64,000 nt of DNA. It comes from Rhizobiaceae bacterium MnEN-MB40S (GTDB lineage: Bacteria > Pseudomonadota > Alphaproteobacteria > Rhizobiales > Rhizobiaceae). Below the pieces are notes generated by a model. It had not been told where the DNA came from and made no database searches. It worked only from the letters and a program-made list of their open reading frames with translations. The translations under genes were made by a program, and so were the position numbers. Location of the stretch: NCBI GenBank assembly GCA_024343425.1, contig BRLC01000025.1:310001-374000 (forward strand), given 5' to 3'. Shown in pieces: positions 18,191 to 27,453 of this stretch; positions within the stretch are counted from its first letter, which is position 1; the number at the start of each line of letters is the position of its first letter.

Positions 18191-20656
18191 TCAATTGTTC
18201 GCAGGCGGGGAAAGCTCCCATAGACCCTCAACCTTCGTTTCATAGGCCGCCGGATCGGTGGATATGGTGAAGGCCTGGGCGTTCGACCATGGTTCGGCGA
18301 AATCCCGGTAGTGTTTCGAAAAGGGATTTCCGGATTGTCCGGTTGACGTCATGAATGTCGACTGGTCGAGATCTGCGAGGTCGTAGACCGCGCGCATGCT
18401 TGTTCCCAGCGCATTCTCGTAAGGTTTGTCGGAACCGAACTCGGGCATGCCCCGGTCTATCGTATAGGGACCGCCCGGGCTTGCGACCTTGACATCGAAC
18501 AGATCCTTCAGCACCGGAACATTTGAGAACGGCGTATGAGATCCGGTCGTCTGGTGCGCCCTTCCCCAGTTCCATTGAGTCCGGTCAGCGCCGTATTCCT
18601 TTTCAAGGTTTTTCAGCGCCGTATTCAGCGAAGCCGACATGATCTCCGCACAGCTTTCCTTGTTCGGTGTATTCCGGTTGTCGCACCAGTCGCGCGCGGT
18701 GTTTCCTGACAAGAGACGTTCGACTGCGTTGACCCGCGGCCTGATCCAGGATGCGAACACAGGTCCGAGATCGTCCGCGTAGATGTCGATCATTGCCTGG
18801 CGGAACCACGCAACGAAGATCAACGGCTCGGCGCTGTCTTTCACCATTTCGAAATCCCACGCCTTGAGCCTGGCTATGGCGTCCGGATCGACATCGTCTC
18901 GTCCGTCGACAAGCGTTGTCATCTGCGGAACCATTGTCGCGAACCCCAGCGAATGAACATCGGCTTGCGCCTTCCGCGACATCTGGAAGGTCTGCGGCGT
19001 TTCATTGTCCACAATCAGCGCGTCGATACGCTTCTGTCGCCAGTCTTCCCTCCAGTCGAAGGTCAGGAAGTACGGATAGTAGGGACCCACCATCTTGGCG
19101 TTGGCGGTTGCGATCGCCCCCACCCGGGGATTGATCTGACGAGGCAAGCCATTGAACGGAATGGCGCCGGTCCAGTCATAGGTCGCGTCCCAGCCGGGAA
19201 CCGGCGCCCTGCCCATCACCTTGTTCTGCGGGTCTCGTATCGGCACGCGGCCAGGCGCAATGAAGCCGATATTGCCCTGCGTGTCCGCAAGCACCATCGA
19301 CTGCATGGGAGAAACGTAGAATTCCAATCCCTCCTGGAATTCGCTCACCGTGCGAACGGTCAACGCGCCAAGTCCCGACATGATTGTCATGTCATCCGGA
19401 TCGAGCGCCACCCATTGCAGGGCCGCGACGGTATTCTTCGGCAGATATTTTCCGAGGTCTTGATATTTGCCAGGAAGAACCGGTCCGTGTCTGGTCCAGC
19501 GGCGCGTGAACGTCGTGTCCTCGGCGTTCTTCACGCGGATCGTTTCTTCCTTCGTTCCGAACGCTCGCCACCCTTCCGGGGTCATGTACTGCTCCGGATC
19601 GTCGGGATTGACCTTCTCGATGAAGATGTCCTGAACGTCAGTATAGGTGTTGGTCAGCCCCCAGGCGACATGATTGTTCCGTCCCATCAGAACTGACGGG
19701 ATGCCTGGCTGCGTGACGCCAACGAGATTGTCGGCCTCGTCACCGTTTTCCACGCGAAGGTGAACCAGATACCAGACCGACGGGGCGGAAAGCCCGAGAT
19801 GAGGATCATTGGCGAGCAGTGGCTTGCCCGTCGTCGTTCGTTCACCGGAAATGACCCAGTTGTTTGACGCGCGCTCGGTGAGGACGCCAGGCGGGGTTCG
19901 CAGCATTGAGTGGTCCCCGGCTGGCTCCTCGTCTGCGAGAGGCCCGGTCGCCAATCCGAGCAAGGCCGCCATATCCGGTAATTCCGGCGGATTGTCGTCT
20001 GCCGACGACGGCAGAAGATCTTCGATCTCGGCGGAATTCATACCGAGCCGCGAAAACGCCAGGCGCATGATCTCGAAACTCGCATTTTCCCCGAGGGTGA
20101 TCGACAGCAGCTTGAACGTCATCAGCACATCGATCGGCCTCCAGGGTTCCGGTTCATGACGCAGGATGACGAATTCCGGGGGCCATTTTGAAGCAAACTC
20201 CCTGCCTTCACGCTCGATCCAGGCGTTGATTCCGGACACATAGGCGTCGAGCGCCGTCTTGCCGGAGTCCGGCAGCAATTCATAGGTTTCGGCAGTCGTA
20301 TCGGCGAGCCCAAGGCTTCTCAACCACATGTCCGCATCGATCGTCGGCTCTCCAAAAAGTTCGGACAATCGCCCCTGAGAGGCCCTGCGGAAAATTTCCA
20401 TTTGCCAAAGGCGGTCCTGGGCATGCGCAAATCCGAGCCCGGCGAGAACATCATCAAAACTGGAACCGGCAATATGCGGCACTCCGCGGTCATCGCGCGA
20501 AATCGTCACCGAACCGGACAGACCCGCGACGGTCATGTTACCGTCGGTCGGCGGAAGGGAACGCGCCATCCACAGGAAACCGGCGCCAGCGGCGATCAAC
20601 AGAAGCGGAACGGCGAAGAAAATAAACTGGATGAGAGCTTTCAGTATGCGCATCAT
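18191..20656 (-). CDS. Penicillin acylase family protein (Ntn hydrolase)
   Basis: 821-residue member of the penicillin amidase/N-acyl-homoserine-lactone acylase family. A membrane-spanning or signal segment lies at about 8-30. The A-chain part (about 31-263) and B-chain part are separated at the autocatalytic site, where ASNNW places the nucleophile Ser264, conserved for self-cleavage. The oxyanion and binding segments 'LANDPHLGLSAPSVWY' and 'WGLTNTYTDVQD' are present. Substrates in this family include beta-lactams, AHL signals and acylated peptides, and it cannot be narrowed here. Start 20656 has GAGGGA 8 nt upstream. It is divergent from the dehydrogenase at 20713 across 56 nt. Confidence 0.88.
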   Translation of the reverse strand: MMRILKALIQFIFFAVPLLLIAAGAGFLWMARSLPPTDGNMTVAGLSGSVTISRDDRGVPHIAGSSFDDVLAGLGFAHAQDRLWQMEIFRRASQGRLSELFGEPTIDADMWLRSLGLADTTAETYELLPDSGKTALDAYVSGINAWIEREGREFASKWPPEFVILRHEPEPWRPIDVLMTFKLLSITLGENASFEIMRLAFSRLGMNSAEIEDLLPSSADDNPPELPDMAALLGLATGPLADEEPAGDHSMLRTPPGVLTERASNNWVISGERTTTGKPLLANDPHLGLSAPSVWYLVHLRVENGDEADNLVGVTQPGIPSVLMGRNNHVAWGLTNTYTDVQDIFIEKVNPDDPEQYMTPEGWRAFGTKEETIRVKNAEDTTFTRRWTRHGPVLPGKYQDLGKYLPKNTVAALQWVALDPDDMTIMSGLGALTVRTVSEFQEGLEFYVSPMQSMVLADTQGNIGFIAPGRVPIRDPQNKVMGRAPVPGWDATYDWTGAIPFNGLPRQINPRVGAIATANAKMVGPYYPYFLTFDWREDWRQKRIDALIVDNETPQTFQMSRKAQADVHSLGFATMVPQMTTLVDGRDDVDPDAIARLKAWDFEMVKDSAEPLIFVAWFRQAMIDIYADDLGPVFASWIRPRVNAVERLLSGNTARDWCDNRNTPNKESCAEIMSASLNTALKNLEKEYGADRTQWNWGRAHQTTGSHTPFSNVPVLKDLFDVKVASPGGPYTIDRGMPEFGSDKPYENALGTSMRAVYDLADLDQSTFMTSTGQSGNPFSKHYRDFAEPWSNAQAFTISTDPAAYETKVEGLWELSPPANN

Positions 20657-20712
20657 TGATTTATCCCTCGAACCGAATACCGCTACACCCACTTTGCAGA
20701 AGGGAAGAAGAC

Positions 20713-21582
20713 ATGGCAACAGTTGCATTTATCGGGCTCGGGGTCATGGGATATCCTATGGCGGGACACCTCAAGAGCCGCGGCGAACACGATGTGTGCG
20801 TGTATAACCGGACCGCTGCGAAGGCCGAGAAATGGGTGTCGGAATTCGGCGGCAGGACGGCTGAAACGCCGGCTGAAGCAGCGAAAGGCTGCGACTTCGT
20901 ATTCGCCTGCGTCGGCAACGACGATGATCTGAGAAGCGTCACCACGGGCGAAGACGGCGCTTTTCATACGATCGGCAAGGGGGCGATTTTCATCGACAAC
21001 ACCACCGCCTCGGCGAATGTGGCGCGTGAACTGGCCGCGATCGCCAAGGAGAAAGGGTTCGATTTCCTCGATGCCCCGGTGTCCGGGGGGCAGGCGGGCG
21101 CTGAAAACGGCGTGCTGACCGTCATGACCGGCGGTGAACAGGATGTCTTCGACCGCGCGAAACCGGTTATCGACTGCTACGCCCGCATGGTCGGCCTGAT
21201 GGGACCGGTCGGAAGCGGCCAGTTGACCAAGATGGTGAACCAGATCTGCATCGCCGGGCTCGTCCAGGGTCTGTCGGAAGGCATCCATTTCGGCAAGCGC
21301 GCCGGTCTCGACATCGAAAAGGTCATCGAGGTGATCTCCAAGGGCGCAGCCGGATCCTGGCAGATGGAAAATCGTCACAAGACCATGATCGCCGGCGAAT
21401 ACGAGCATGGCTTTGCGGTCGACTGGATGCGCAAGGATCTGGCGATCGTCCTCGAAGAGGCGCGCAACAACAAGTCAAGTCTGCCCGTGACTGCGCTGGT
21501 CGACCAGTTTTATCAGGACGTCCAAAGAATGGGCGGAAATCGCTGGGATACGTCTTCACTGCTGGCCAGGCTGGAGGACTGA
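20713..21582 (+). CDS. Beta-hydroxyacid (3-hydroxyisobutyrate-type) dehydrogenase
   Basis: 289-residue NAD(P)-dependent dehydrogenase. The N-terminal nucleotide motif GLGVMGYPMAGHL is at about 8-20, the substrate-binding loop 'DAPVSGGQAGAENG' lies in mid-protein, and the catalytic lysine is in 'GQLTKMVNQ'. Family members reduce tartronate semialdehyde, methylmalonate semialdehyde, succinic semialdehyde or glyoxylate; specificity is not resolvable from sequence. The ATG at 20713 follows AGAAGGGAAGAAG. It shares a short divergent promoter region with the penicillin acylase family gene and is followed after 19 nt by the AlkD-like gene. Confidence 0.9.
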   Translation: MATVAFIGLGVMGYPMAGHLKSRGEHDVCVYNRTAAKAEKWVSEFGGRTAETPAEAAKGCDFVFACVGNDDDLRSVTTGEDGAFHTIGKGAIFIDNTTASANVARELAAIAKEKGFDFLDAPVSGGQAGAENGVLTVMTGGEQDVFDRAKPVIDCYARMVGLMGPVGSGQLTKMVNQICIAGLVQGLSEGIHFGKRAGLDIEKVIEVISKGAAGSWQMENRHKTMIAGEYEHGFAVDWMRKDLAIVLEEARNNKSSLPVTALVDQFYQDVQRMGGNRWDTSSLLARLED

Positions 21583-21601
21583 GGAACTCCGCGGACAGGC
21601 G

Positions 21602-22309
21602 ATGACGCAAAGCGCACCTTCCCCCGACTGGACTGTCGATCAGATCCGCGACTGGCTGGAAAGCCGCGGATCGGCGCGCAACATCGACGGCATGGCCCGC
21701 TATGGTATCGAGACCTCCAGAGCGATTGGCGTCTCCAATGCGGAATTGCGTCCTTTCTCCCGGAAGATAAAGCGCAATCACGAGCGCGCGCTCGCCCTGT
21801 GGGACACAGGCGTTCGGGAAGCCCGACTGCTTGCCTGCTTCACCGCCGAACCGAAAAAGATGACCGCCGATCAGGCGAGACGCTGGGCGGGCGATTTTGA
21901 CTCATGGGAGATCGTCGACCATGCCGCTGACCTGTTTGTCGACGCCGGCCTGCTCGATCTTATCGGTGAATTCGCCGCAGACGACAGGGAATTCGTGCGC
22001 CGGGCCGCTTTTGCAATGATGGCGTGGGTGGCGGTCCATCTCAAGAAAGAGCCGGACGAAACATTTGCTTCCTGGACGCCGCTTATCCGGACACATGCAA
22101 GGGACGGTCGGAATTTCGTCAAGAAAGCCGTCAATTGGGCGCTTCGGCAAATCGGCAAACGCTCTTTGTCTCTCCATGGTCCGGCTGTTCGGCTTTCAGA
22201 AGAACTTGCGGCGAGCGACGACCGCGCGCAACGCTGGGTCGGCCGCAATGCGTTGAAAGAACTGACCGACCCAAAAACGCTCGAACGACTTCGGAAGAAA
22301 AGCGCCTGA
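21602..22309 (+). CDS. AlkD-like DNA alkylation repair protein
   Basis: 235-residue all-helical HEAT-like repeat protein of the DNA alkylation repair (AlkD/AlkC) family, which excises positively charged 3-methyl and 7-methyl purines without base flipping. Family segments include 'GVSNAELRPFSRKIKRNHERALALWDTGVREARLLACF', 'WAGDFDSWEIVDHAADLF' and 'FVKKAVNWALRQIGKRS'. The WDxxxxE-like arrangement and 'SWEIVD' carry the residues that line the DNA groove. It is probably co-transcribed with the preceding dehydrogenase. With ada and the UDG-family gene it adds to the base-damage repair genes in the first 25 kb. Confidence 0.88.
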   Translation: MTQSAPSPDWTVDQIRDWLESRGSARNIDGMARYGIETSRAIGVSNAELRPFSRKIKRNHERALALWDTGVREARLLACFTAEPKKMTADQARRWAGDFDSWEIVDHAADLFVDAGLLDLIGEFAADDREFVRRAAFAMMAWVAVHLKKEPDETFASWTPLIRTHARDGRNFVKKAVNWALRQIGKRSLSLHGPAVRLSEELAASDDRAQRWVGRNALKELTDPKTLERLRKKSA

Positions 22310-22314
22310 TCCGC

Positions 22315-22800
22315 TCAGTCGCCTCCGCGACTGGCTTCGAGTTGCATATAGTCCAGAGGAAGTTCCGTGGTGAACTTGATCTGTTCCATCGCGAACGAGG
22401 AGGACACGTCCCGGATCTCGATTTTCTGGATGAGTCTTTTGTAGAACGCGTCATAGGCTGCGATATCCGGCACCACGACGCGCAGCAGATAGTCGACATC
22501 GCCGCTCATGCGATAGAACTCGACCACTTCCGGAAACTGCGCAATGACCTCGGAAAATCGAAGCAGCCACTCATTCGAATGGGAATTCGTGCGGATGGCG
22601 ACGAAAACGGTCACCTTCGCATTGACCTTCTTCTGGTCGAGCAGCGCAACCCGTTTCTGGATGACGCCGTCCTCTTCCATCTTCTGAATGCGGCGCCAGC
22701 ACGGCGTGGTGGACAACCCTACCTTCTTGGCGATATCGGCGACCGCCAAAGTGGAATCGGCCTGCAATAGCCGCAATATCTTCCTGTCCAGTCTGTCCAT
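22315..22800 (-). CDS. Lrp/AsnC family transcriptional regulator
   Basis: 161-residue regulator. The N-terminal helix-turn-helix is at about 4-50 (DRKILRLLQADSTLAVADIAKKVGLSTTPCWRRIQKME) and the C-terminal ligand-binding RAM domain at about 70-150, with 'SGDVDYLLRVVVPDIAAYDAF'. It is close to Lrp itself in the recognition helix (STTPCWRRI). Its upstream region is AT-rich and contains a long palindrome (22847-22882), which fits autoregulation. No divergent target gene is adjacent, as the upstream neighbour is on the same strand. It may act on distant amino-acid genes. Confidence 0.92.
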   Translation of the reverse strand: MDRLDRKILRLLQADSTLAVADIAKKVGLSTTPCWRRIQKMEEDGVIQKRVALLDQKKVNAKVTVFVAIRTNSHSNEWLLRFSEVIAQFPEVVEFYRMSGDVDYLLRVVVPDIAAYDAFYKRLIQKIEIRDVSSSFAMEQIKFTTELPLDYMQLEASRGGD

Positions 22801-22846
22801 GACGTATGTTCCCGTTTAATGCGAAGCCTGCTTTGCTGGGCAAACA

Positions 22847-22882
22847 TTCCAATTTCACTTCATATGTGATATTAAATTGGAA
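22847..22882. promoter_or_regulatory. Long inverted repeat upstream of lrp, probable Lrp operator
   Basis: TTCCAATTT (22847-22855) and AAATTGGAA (22874-22882) are perfect 9-nt inverted arms separated by 18 nt containing CATATG. The element lies 47-82 nt upstream of the lrp start in AT-rich DNA. Symmetric AT-rich elements at this position are typical of Lrp/AsnC autoregulatory sites; the assignment is by position and symmetry. Confidence 0.6.
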
Positions 22883-22927
22883 AATTCTACCGGAAATTTC
22901 AAATCAATAAAATAAAATACCAAAACC

Positions 22928-23566
22928 TCAATTTGCGCCCGTCAAGGCGCTTTTGATATCAGCCCGAAGCTGCGGCAGAAGCTCTGCCTCGAACCACCTA
23001 TGCTTTTTGATCCAGCCATTGTTCCGCCACGAGGGGTGCGGCAACGGATAGACGATATGCCGGCTGTCGGCATGCCGGAATTCGCGCCATCTCTCCACCG
23101 TTTCGGTGAGCGAGCGCGACGCCTTGCCGCCCAGATAGTAATCCTGCGCATAGAGACCGATGACCAGCAACAGCTGCAGATCCTTCAACTCTGCGAATAC
23201 CTGATCATGCCACTGCTCCCGGCACTCGCGGCGCGGCGGAAGATCGGCGCCTCTTTTATCCTGTCCGGGAAAGCAGAATCCCATGGGAACGATCGCGATC
23301 CGCCGTCGATCATAAAACGTCTCGCGATCGACGCCCATCCAATCGCGCAGCCGGTTTCCTGAAGTGTCGTTGAATGGAATGCCGGTTTCATACACACGGG
23401 TTCCCGGGGCCTGACCGGCGACAAGAATTCGGGCTCCTGATTCAGCGACGCAGACCGGACGCGGTTCATGCGGCAGCGGCGGCCCGTATTTCGGACGATC
23501 GCGGCAAATCCGGCATGCGCTGATATCCTTCAGCAAGGGCTGCAGAAAGTTTTTCCGGCCAGTCAT
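22928..23566 (-). CDS. Uracil-DNA glycosylase family protein
   Basis: 212-residue UDG-superfamily protein (COG1573-like). Motif A is 'LVAGQAPGTRVYETGIPFND' at about 48-67, an N-terminal cysteine pair CRIC lies at 18-21, and the C-terminal motif 'PLPHPSWRNNGW' matches the HPS motif of UDGs. The usual four-cysteine Fe-S set of family 4 is not evident (C18, C21, C39 and others are irregular), so it belongs to a divergent subgroup. Uracil or another deaminated base is the expected substrate. The GST gene stop lies 6 nt past the start, so it follows that gene in one transcript. Confidence 0.83.
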   Translation of the reverse strand: MTGRKNFLQPLLKDISACRICRDRPKYGPPLPHEPRPVCVAESGARILVAGQAPGTRVYETGIPFNDTSGNRLRDWMGVDRETFYDRRRIAIVPMGFCFPGQDKRGADLPPRRECREQWHDQVFAELKDLQLLLVIGLYAQDYYLGGKASRSLTETVERWREFRHADSRHIVYPLPHPSWRNNGWIKKHRWFEAELLPQLRADIKSALTGAN

Positions 23567-23572
23567 CGTCGC

Positions 23573-24184
23573 TCAAGCGGCTGCGCTCGGCCTGGAGGAG
23601 ACGCTTTCGTACCAGCGCATCAGATTGATCAGATCAATCGGCCGATCCATGCGCGCTGGTTTCAGCATGTCCATAGCCATCATGGCGGTGATGTCCGCGA
23701 TCGTGAAACGCTCACCTGCGATGAAGGGACGATCCGCCAATTCCTGATCCAGAAACTCCATGAACTCCCGGGCCTTGTGCCTCGACGCTTCCCCATACTC
23801 CGGAACCTGCGGGACTTCCCATCCTTCCATGGCCTTGTGCGTGTGGCGAAACGCGTTGGCGACCGGAAGCAGAAAATGGAACTCGGCCCGGCGATTCCAC
23901 ATCTCGACGACCGCCCGGTCCTTTGCATCCACGCCCATCAGAGGCGGATCGGGATGCAGTTCCTCGAAATAGCGGCAGATCGCGACCGACTCCGTCAACA
24001 CCGCGCCGTCGTCCAGTTCGAGCACCGGGAGACGCTGTAACGGATTTAAAGACGTAATTTCTTCCGACCGATGGCCGAGCGCGCCCATATCGATTTCCTT
24101 GCGCGGCACGTCGACGCCTTTCTCGGAGAGAAATATCCTGACCCGCCGGGGATTGGGCGCCCGGCCCCCGTCATATAACAGCAT
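23573..24184 (-). CDS. Glutathione S-transferase family protein
   Basis: 203-residue cytosolic GST. The thioredoxin-fold N-terminal domain (about 1-78) has 'YDGGRAPNPRRVRIFLSEKG' with the position usual for the catalytic Ser/Cys, 'PLQRLPVLELDDG' with the cis-Pro, and 'LTESVAICRYFEE', the glutathione-contact ES pair. An all-helical C-terminal domain follows, with 'RPFIAGERFTIADI'. The start at 24184 is set by a GGAGGA ribosome site 3-4 nt upstream; the longer frame has no family match. The substrate is unknown. It is divergent from the histidine kinase at 24313. Confidence 0.9.
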   Translation of the reverse strand: MLLYDGGRAPNPRRVRIFLSEKGVDVPRKEIDMGALGHRSEEITSLNPLQRLPVLELDDGAVLTESVAICRYFEELHPDPPLMGVDAKDRAVVEMWNRRAEFHFLLPVANAFRHTHKAMEGWEVPQVPEYGEASRHKAREFMEFLDQELADRPFIAGERFTIADITAMMAMDMLKPARMDRPIDLINLMRWYESVSSRPSAAA

Positions 24185-24312
24185 GCTTCCTCCAATCATC
24201 CGCCGCCTCTGTCTAAAAAATGGAACGACGGCGATCAAACTGCAACGGCCAATGAAGGGTCTTTTTAATGATTGGACCCTATTTTGGGCGAAGTTATTGA
24301 TTCCGGTATACT

Positions 24313-25845
24313 ATGAACCAGCCGAGCATTACAGCGGACAAGAATGTCCTCGAACGGTCGCGAAATTTTCGCAACCCGAGAACGGCTCGCGCCATCCGCG
24401 AAATGCGAGACCGGCTGCAATCGTCCAAGCTGCAGAACCCGAAATTCAGCGCCGAGTTGCTTTCGTCCTATCTGAGAACGGCGTCCATCAGCACCCTGGT
24501 CATGCCTTTGCTGGTCGTGCTGTCGACTGCTTTCGGGGTTATCCTCTTCGACGAACAACGTCTGATCGGTTGGGCCGCGATTACGCTTGCCGCCTATGCG
24601 GTTCAGGCGATCCTGGTAAAGCGCGCGTCTTCGGGACAACCGACCCAGCGGGATATCGCTTCCCGCGAGCGTTATCTGATTGCCGTTCACGCCGTAACCG
24701 GCATCTGCTGGGGCGCTTTCGCCTATACCGACTGCCTGCAATGCACGATGAATTCCTACGTGTTTTACAAGGGCGTTGTGCTGCTGATCGCCATTGCCGC
24801 GACTGCAATGTCAAGCTTCGCCTTGCGGCGTTTGCCTCTCCTGTTCTTCGCTGTCCCGCTTTGCGTCCTGTATCTCGCAGGTTCGAGCCTCACGAATACG
24901 ATCGAGATGTCGATCCTTGCCCTGCTCATCTCGGCATTTGGCCTTTTCCTGTTCGTCTCCACTCGACTGTTCGGACTGCAGCTGGAGCTTCTGTCCATCC
25001 AGTCGGAAAAGGACTGGCTGATCGCCGAACTTGAGACCGCGAAATCGATGTCGGACGAGGCGCGGCGACGCGCCGAAGAAGCGAACCTGGCGAAATCACG
25101 TTTTCTGGCTTCGATGAGCCACGAATTACGCACTCCGCTCAATGCCATTCTGGGGTTTTCCGAGGTCATGCGAAACGAGGTTCTCGGCCCCATGGAGAAC
25201 GAAACCTACAAGGAGTACGCCTCCGACATTTTCCGGTCAGGCGACCACCTTCTGCATCTGATCAACGAGATCCTTGACCTGTCGCGGATCGAGGCCGGCC
25301 GCTATCACCTCAGGGAAGACCTGGTCAATCTGGTTGAGCTGGCCTCCGAATGCATTCACATGGTGGATATCAAGGCGCGCAACAAGGACATAGCGATAAC
25401 GCGCCAGTTCGAACGCTTGTTGCCCAAGGTCTGGGTCGATGAAAAATCAATGCGGCAGGTCGTGATCAACCTGCTGTCGAACGCCGTCAAGTTCACGCCG
25501 AATGGCGGCGCCATCACGCTCAAGGTCGGCTGGACCGCGGGCGGCGGGCAGTATGTGTCCGTCACCGACAATGGGCCGGGAATACCGGAGGAAGAGATTC
25601 CCATCGTCCTGTCGGCTTTCGGTCAAGGATCGATTGCAATCAAAAGCGCCGAACAGGGAACCGGTCTGGGTCTGCCGATTGTTCAGGCGATCCTTGCAGA
25701 GCATGGTGGACAATTCGTACTGAAATCCAAACTTCGACACGGCACCGAGGCGACGGCGATATTGCCGCGCAATCGCGTTCAGATCGACACCCCGAGCATC
25801 GAAACGCCGGATGCGGACAAGATCCGGCGCAGAAAATTCGCTTGA
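24313..25845 (+). CDS. Membrane sensor histidine kinase (orphan)
   Basis: 510-residue kinase. The N-terminal about 55 residues are soluble and basic, followed by about six hydrophobic segments between 58 and 225. A coiled linker comes next, then the HisKA domain with the phospho-acceptor His270 in 'SMSHELRTPLNAILGF', and a HATPase domain with N box 'NLLSNAVKFTPNGG', G1 'DNGPGIP' and G2 'GTGLGL'. The C-terminal tail has no receiver domain. The membrane part lacks an obvious large periplasmic loop, so it may sense a membrane signal. No response regulator is adjacent. The kinase core resembles the PdhS/PleC-like group common in these bacteria. Confidence 0.9.
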   Translation: MNQPSITADKNVLERSRNFRNPRTARAIREMRDRLQSSKLQNPKFSAELLSSYLRTASISTLVMPLLVVLSTAFGVILFDEQRLIGWAAITLAAYAVQAILVKRASSGQPTQRDIASRERYLIAVHAVTGICWGAFAYTDCLQCTMNSYVFYKGVVLLIAIAATAMSSFALRRLPLLFFAVPLCVLYLAGSSLTNTIEMSILALLISAFGLFLFVSTRLFGLQLELLSIQSEKDWLIAELETAKSMSDEARRRAEEANLAKSRFLASMSHELRTPLNAILGFSEVMRNEVLGPMENETYKEYASDIFRSGDHLLHLINEILDLSRIEAGRYHLREDLVNLVELASECIHMVDIKARNKDIAITRQFERLLPKVWVDEKSMRQVVINLLSNAVKFTPNGGAITLKVGWTAGGGQYVSVTDNGPGIPEEEIPIVLSAFGQGSIAIKSAEQGTGLGLPIVQAILAEHGGQFVLKSKLRHGTEATAILPRNRVQIDTPSIETPDADKIRRRKFA

Positions 25846-25914
25846 CGAGCGACATATCGTTCAGCCACCTGCCGACCGTTACATAATATCCGCCTGAAGT
25901 CCGGAGACCGGTTG

Positions 25915-26739
25915 GTGCCGCCCATCAATGAAATTATTGTCTTTATTGCTGTTCTTGCCGTCGCGGGCGCGATCGCGGGGTTTCTCGCCGGACTGTTCGG
26001 CATCGGCGGCGGTGCAATCCTCGTTCCTGTTCTCTACGAGGCCTTTCGCTGGTTCGATACGCCGGATTCGGTGAAAACCCATCTGGCGATCGGGACATCG
26101 CTGGCCGTCATCGTCCCAACCTCGCTCAGTTCGTTCCGCGCCCACTACAAACGCAAGGCGCCTGACATGGACCTCCTGAAGAGCTGGTTGCTGCCCGTGC
26201 CGCTCGGCGTTGCGGCCGCCTCTGTCATCGCCGCCGGAACCTCCGGCGAAATCCTGCGATCAATATTCGCCCTGCTTGCGGCGGCCATGGGACTGAAACT
26301 CATTTTCAGCAGAGACGCGACGTCCGTTGGCGACAGGCTTCCCCGAAACCCAGCCAAAGCCATGGTCGGTTTTGTTATCGGACTTCTATCCGCCCTGATG
26401 GGCGTCGGAGGCGGCATTCTCAACAACACCTTCATGACAATGTTCGGCAGGCCCGTCCATCAGGCCATCGCCACGTCCTCAGGCGTCGGCGTCCTGATAT
26501 CCCTGCCGGGCGTCATAGGCTTCATCTGGGCCGGCTGGGGCGCGGAAGGCCTCCCGGCGTTCTCGACAGGCTACGTGAACTGGATGGCCGTTGCGCTGAC
26601 AATCCCCATGACGATGCTCGCCGCGCCCCAGGGCGCGCGAGTCGCGCATGGCCTCGACCGCAAACAGCTGTCGCTTGCGCTTGGCATCTTCATGATCGTT
26701 GTCGCAACACGGTTCATATGGAGCCTGTTTGCGGGCTGA
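25915..26739 (+). CDS. TauE/SafE-family sulfite/organosulfonate exporter
   Basis: 274-residue inner-membrane protein of the TauE/SafE (DUF81) family with about eight membrane segments and the two family repeats: 'GFLAGLFGIGGGAILVPVLYE' near the N-terminus and 'GLLSALMGVGGGILNNTFM' in the second half. Such proteins export sulfite, sulfoacetate or similar anions. The start is most likely GTG at 25915, spaced 7 nt from GGAGA; TTG at 25912 is also possible. It converges on the aspartic-protease gene. No sulfonate catabolism genes are nearby. Confidence 0.86.
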   Translation: MPPINEIIVFIAVLAVAGAIAGFLAGLFGIGGGAILVPVLYEAFRWFDTPDSVKTHLAIGTSLAVIVPTSLSSFRAHYKRKAPDMDLLKSWLLPVPLGVAAASVIAAGTSGEILRSIFALLAAAMGLKLIFSRDATSVGDRLPRNPAKAMVGFVIGLLSALMGVGGGILNNTFMTMFGRPVHQAIATSSGVGVLISLPGVIGFIWAGWGAEGLPAFSTGYVNWMAVALTIPMTMLAAPQGARVAHGLDRKQLSLALGIFMIVVATRFIWSLFAG

Positions 26740-26748
26740 CGAAATCAC

Positions 26749-27453
26749 TCAATCCTGCAGGACAAGCTGATCGCGGCTCATCTGAAAGGACGTCAGCGTT
26801 TCGATGAAATTCATGCCGAGCAGGCTCCGTGACAGCTTTCCGGACTGCAACACCCCTGCCCGCACGTTGCGCCGCGTGATGGAGCCAATCGACACCTCGT
26901 CGAGGTTGACCGTCGCGGCCATGGCGAGCCCGTTGGCCGTCTGAACCGGCGAATTGAATCTCAGCGCATCGACGTCGAGGCCCACACGCTCCGCATCCTC
27001 CCAGGTGAGAACAACGGTGCTGGCGCCGGTGTCGACCATCATGTCCAATCGACGCCCATCGACCTCTACATCCGCCTGAAAATGCCCATCCATGCCCTTG
27101 GTGAGCACGACTTCGGCGAGCCCGTCGGATGAAACACGGCTGATCGCCATTCCGGGAACGAAGCCGCCGGCGAGCCGTTTCGCCGTGTCTTCCAGGTCAT
27201 GACGGTACATGTAGCCGGCGGACAGGAGAAGAATGGCCACCAGCCAGATCAGCGCGTTGCGCGCCAGTTCGCCGAGCCGCTGGCCTGAGCCGAGGATGGC
27301 GACGGAAGCGACAGCCGCCCAGACCCCGAAATAGACCACATTCGCGAAACGATCATTCGGCAGACCAAGCGTTTCACCGCTATCGTGATTGATGACGAGC
27401 AGCATCAGGGTCAAGGCCAGAGCGCCGAGAACAATCCACAATATCTTGCTCAC
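26749..27453 (-). CDS. Membrane-anchored retropepsin-like aspartic protease (TIGR02281 family)
   Basis: 234-residue protein with two or three N-terminal membrane segments (about 5-22, 36-55 and 64-85) and a C-terminal clan-AA aspartic-protease domain. The catalytic motif is VDTGAST at about 140-146; 'RRNVRAGVLQSGKLSRSLLGMNFIETL' gives the second family signature. Retropepsin-like enzymes act as dimers. Proteolytic targets are unknown, and the catalytic domain probably faces the periplasm. Its start overlaps the DUF1289 stop by 4 nt, so the two are translationally coupled. Confidence 0.87.
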   Translation of the reverse strand: MSKILWIVLGALALTLMLLVINHDSGETLGLPNDRFANVVYFGVWAAVASVAILGSGQRLGELARNALIWLVAILLLSAGYMYRHDLEDTAKRLAGGFVPGMAISRVSSDGLAEVVLTKGMDGHFQADVEVDGRRLDMMVDTGASTVVLTWEDAERVGLDVDALRFNSPVQTANGLAMAATVNLDEVSIGSITRRNVRAGVLQSGKLSRSLLGMNFIETLTSFQMSRDQLVLQD

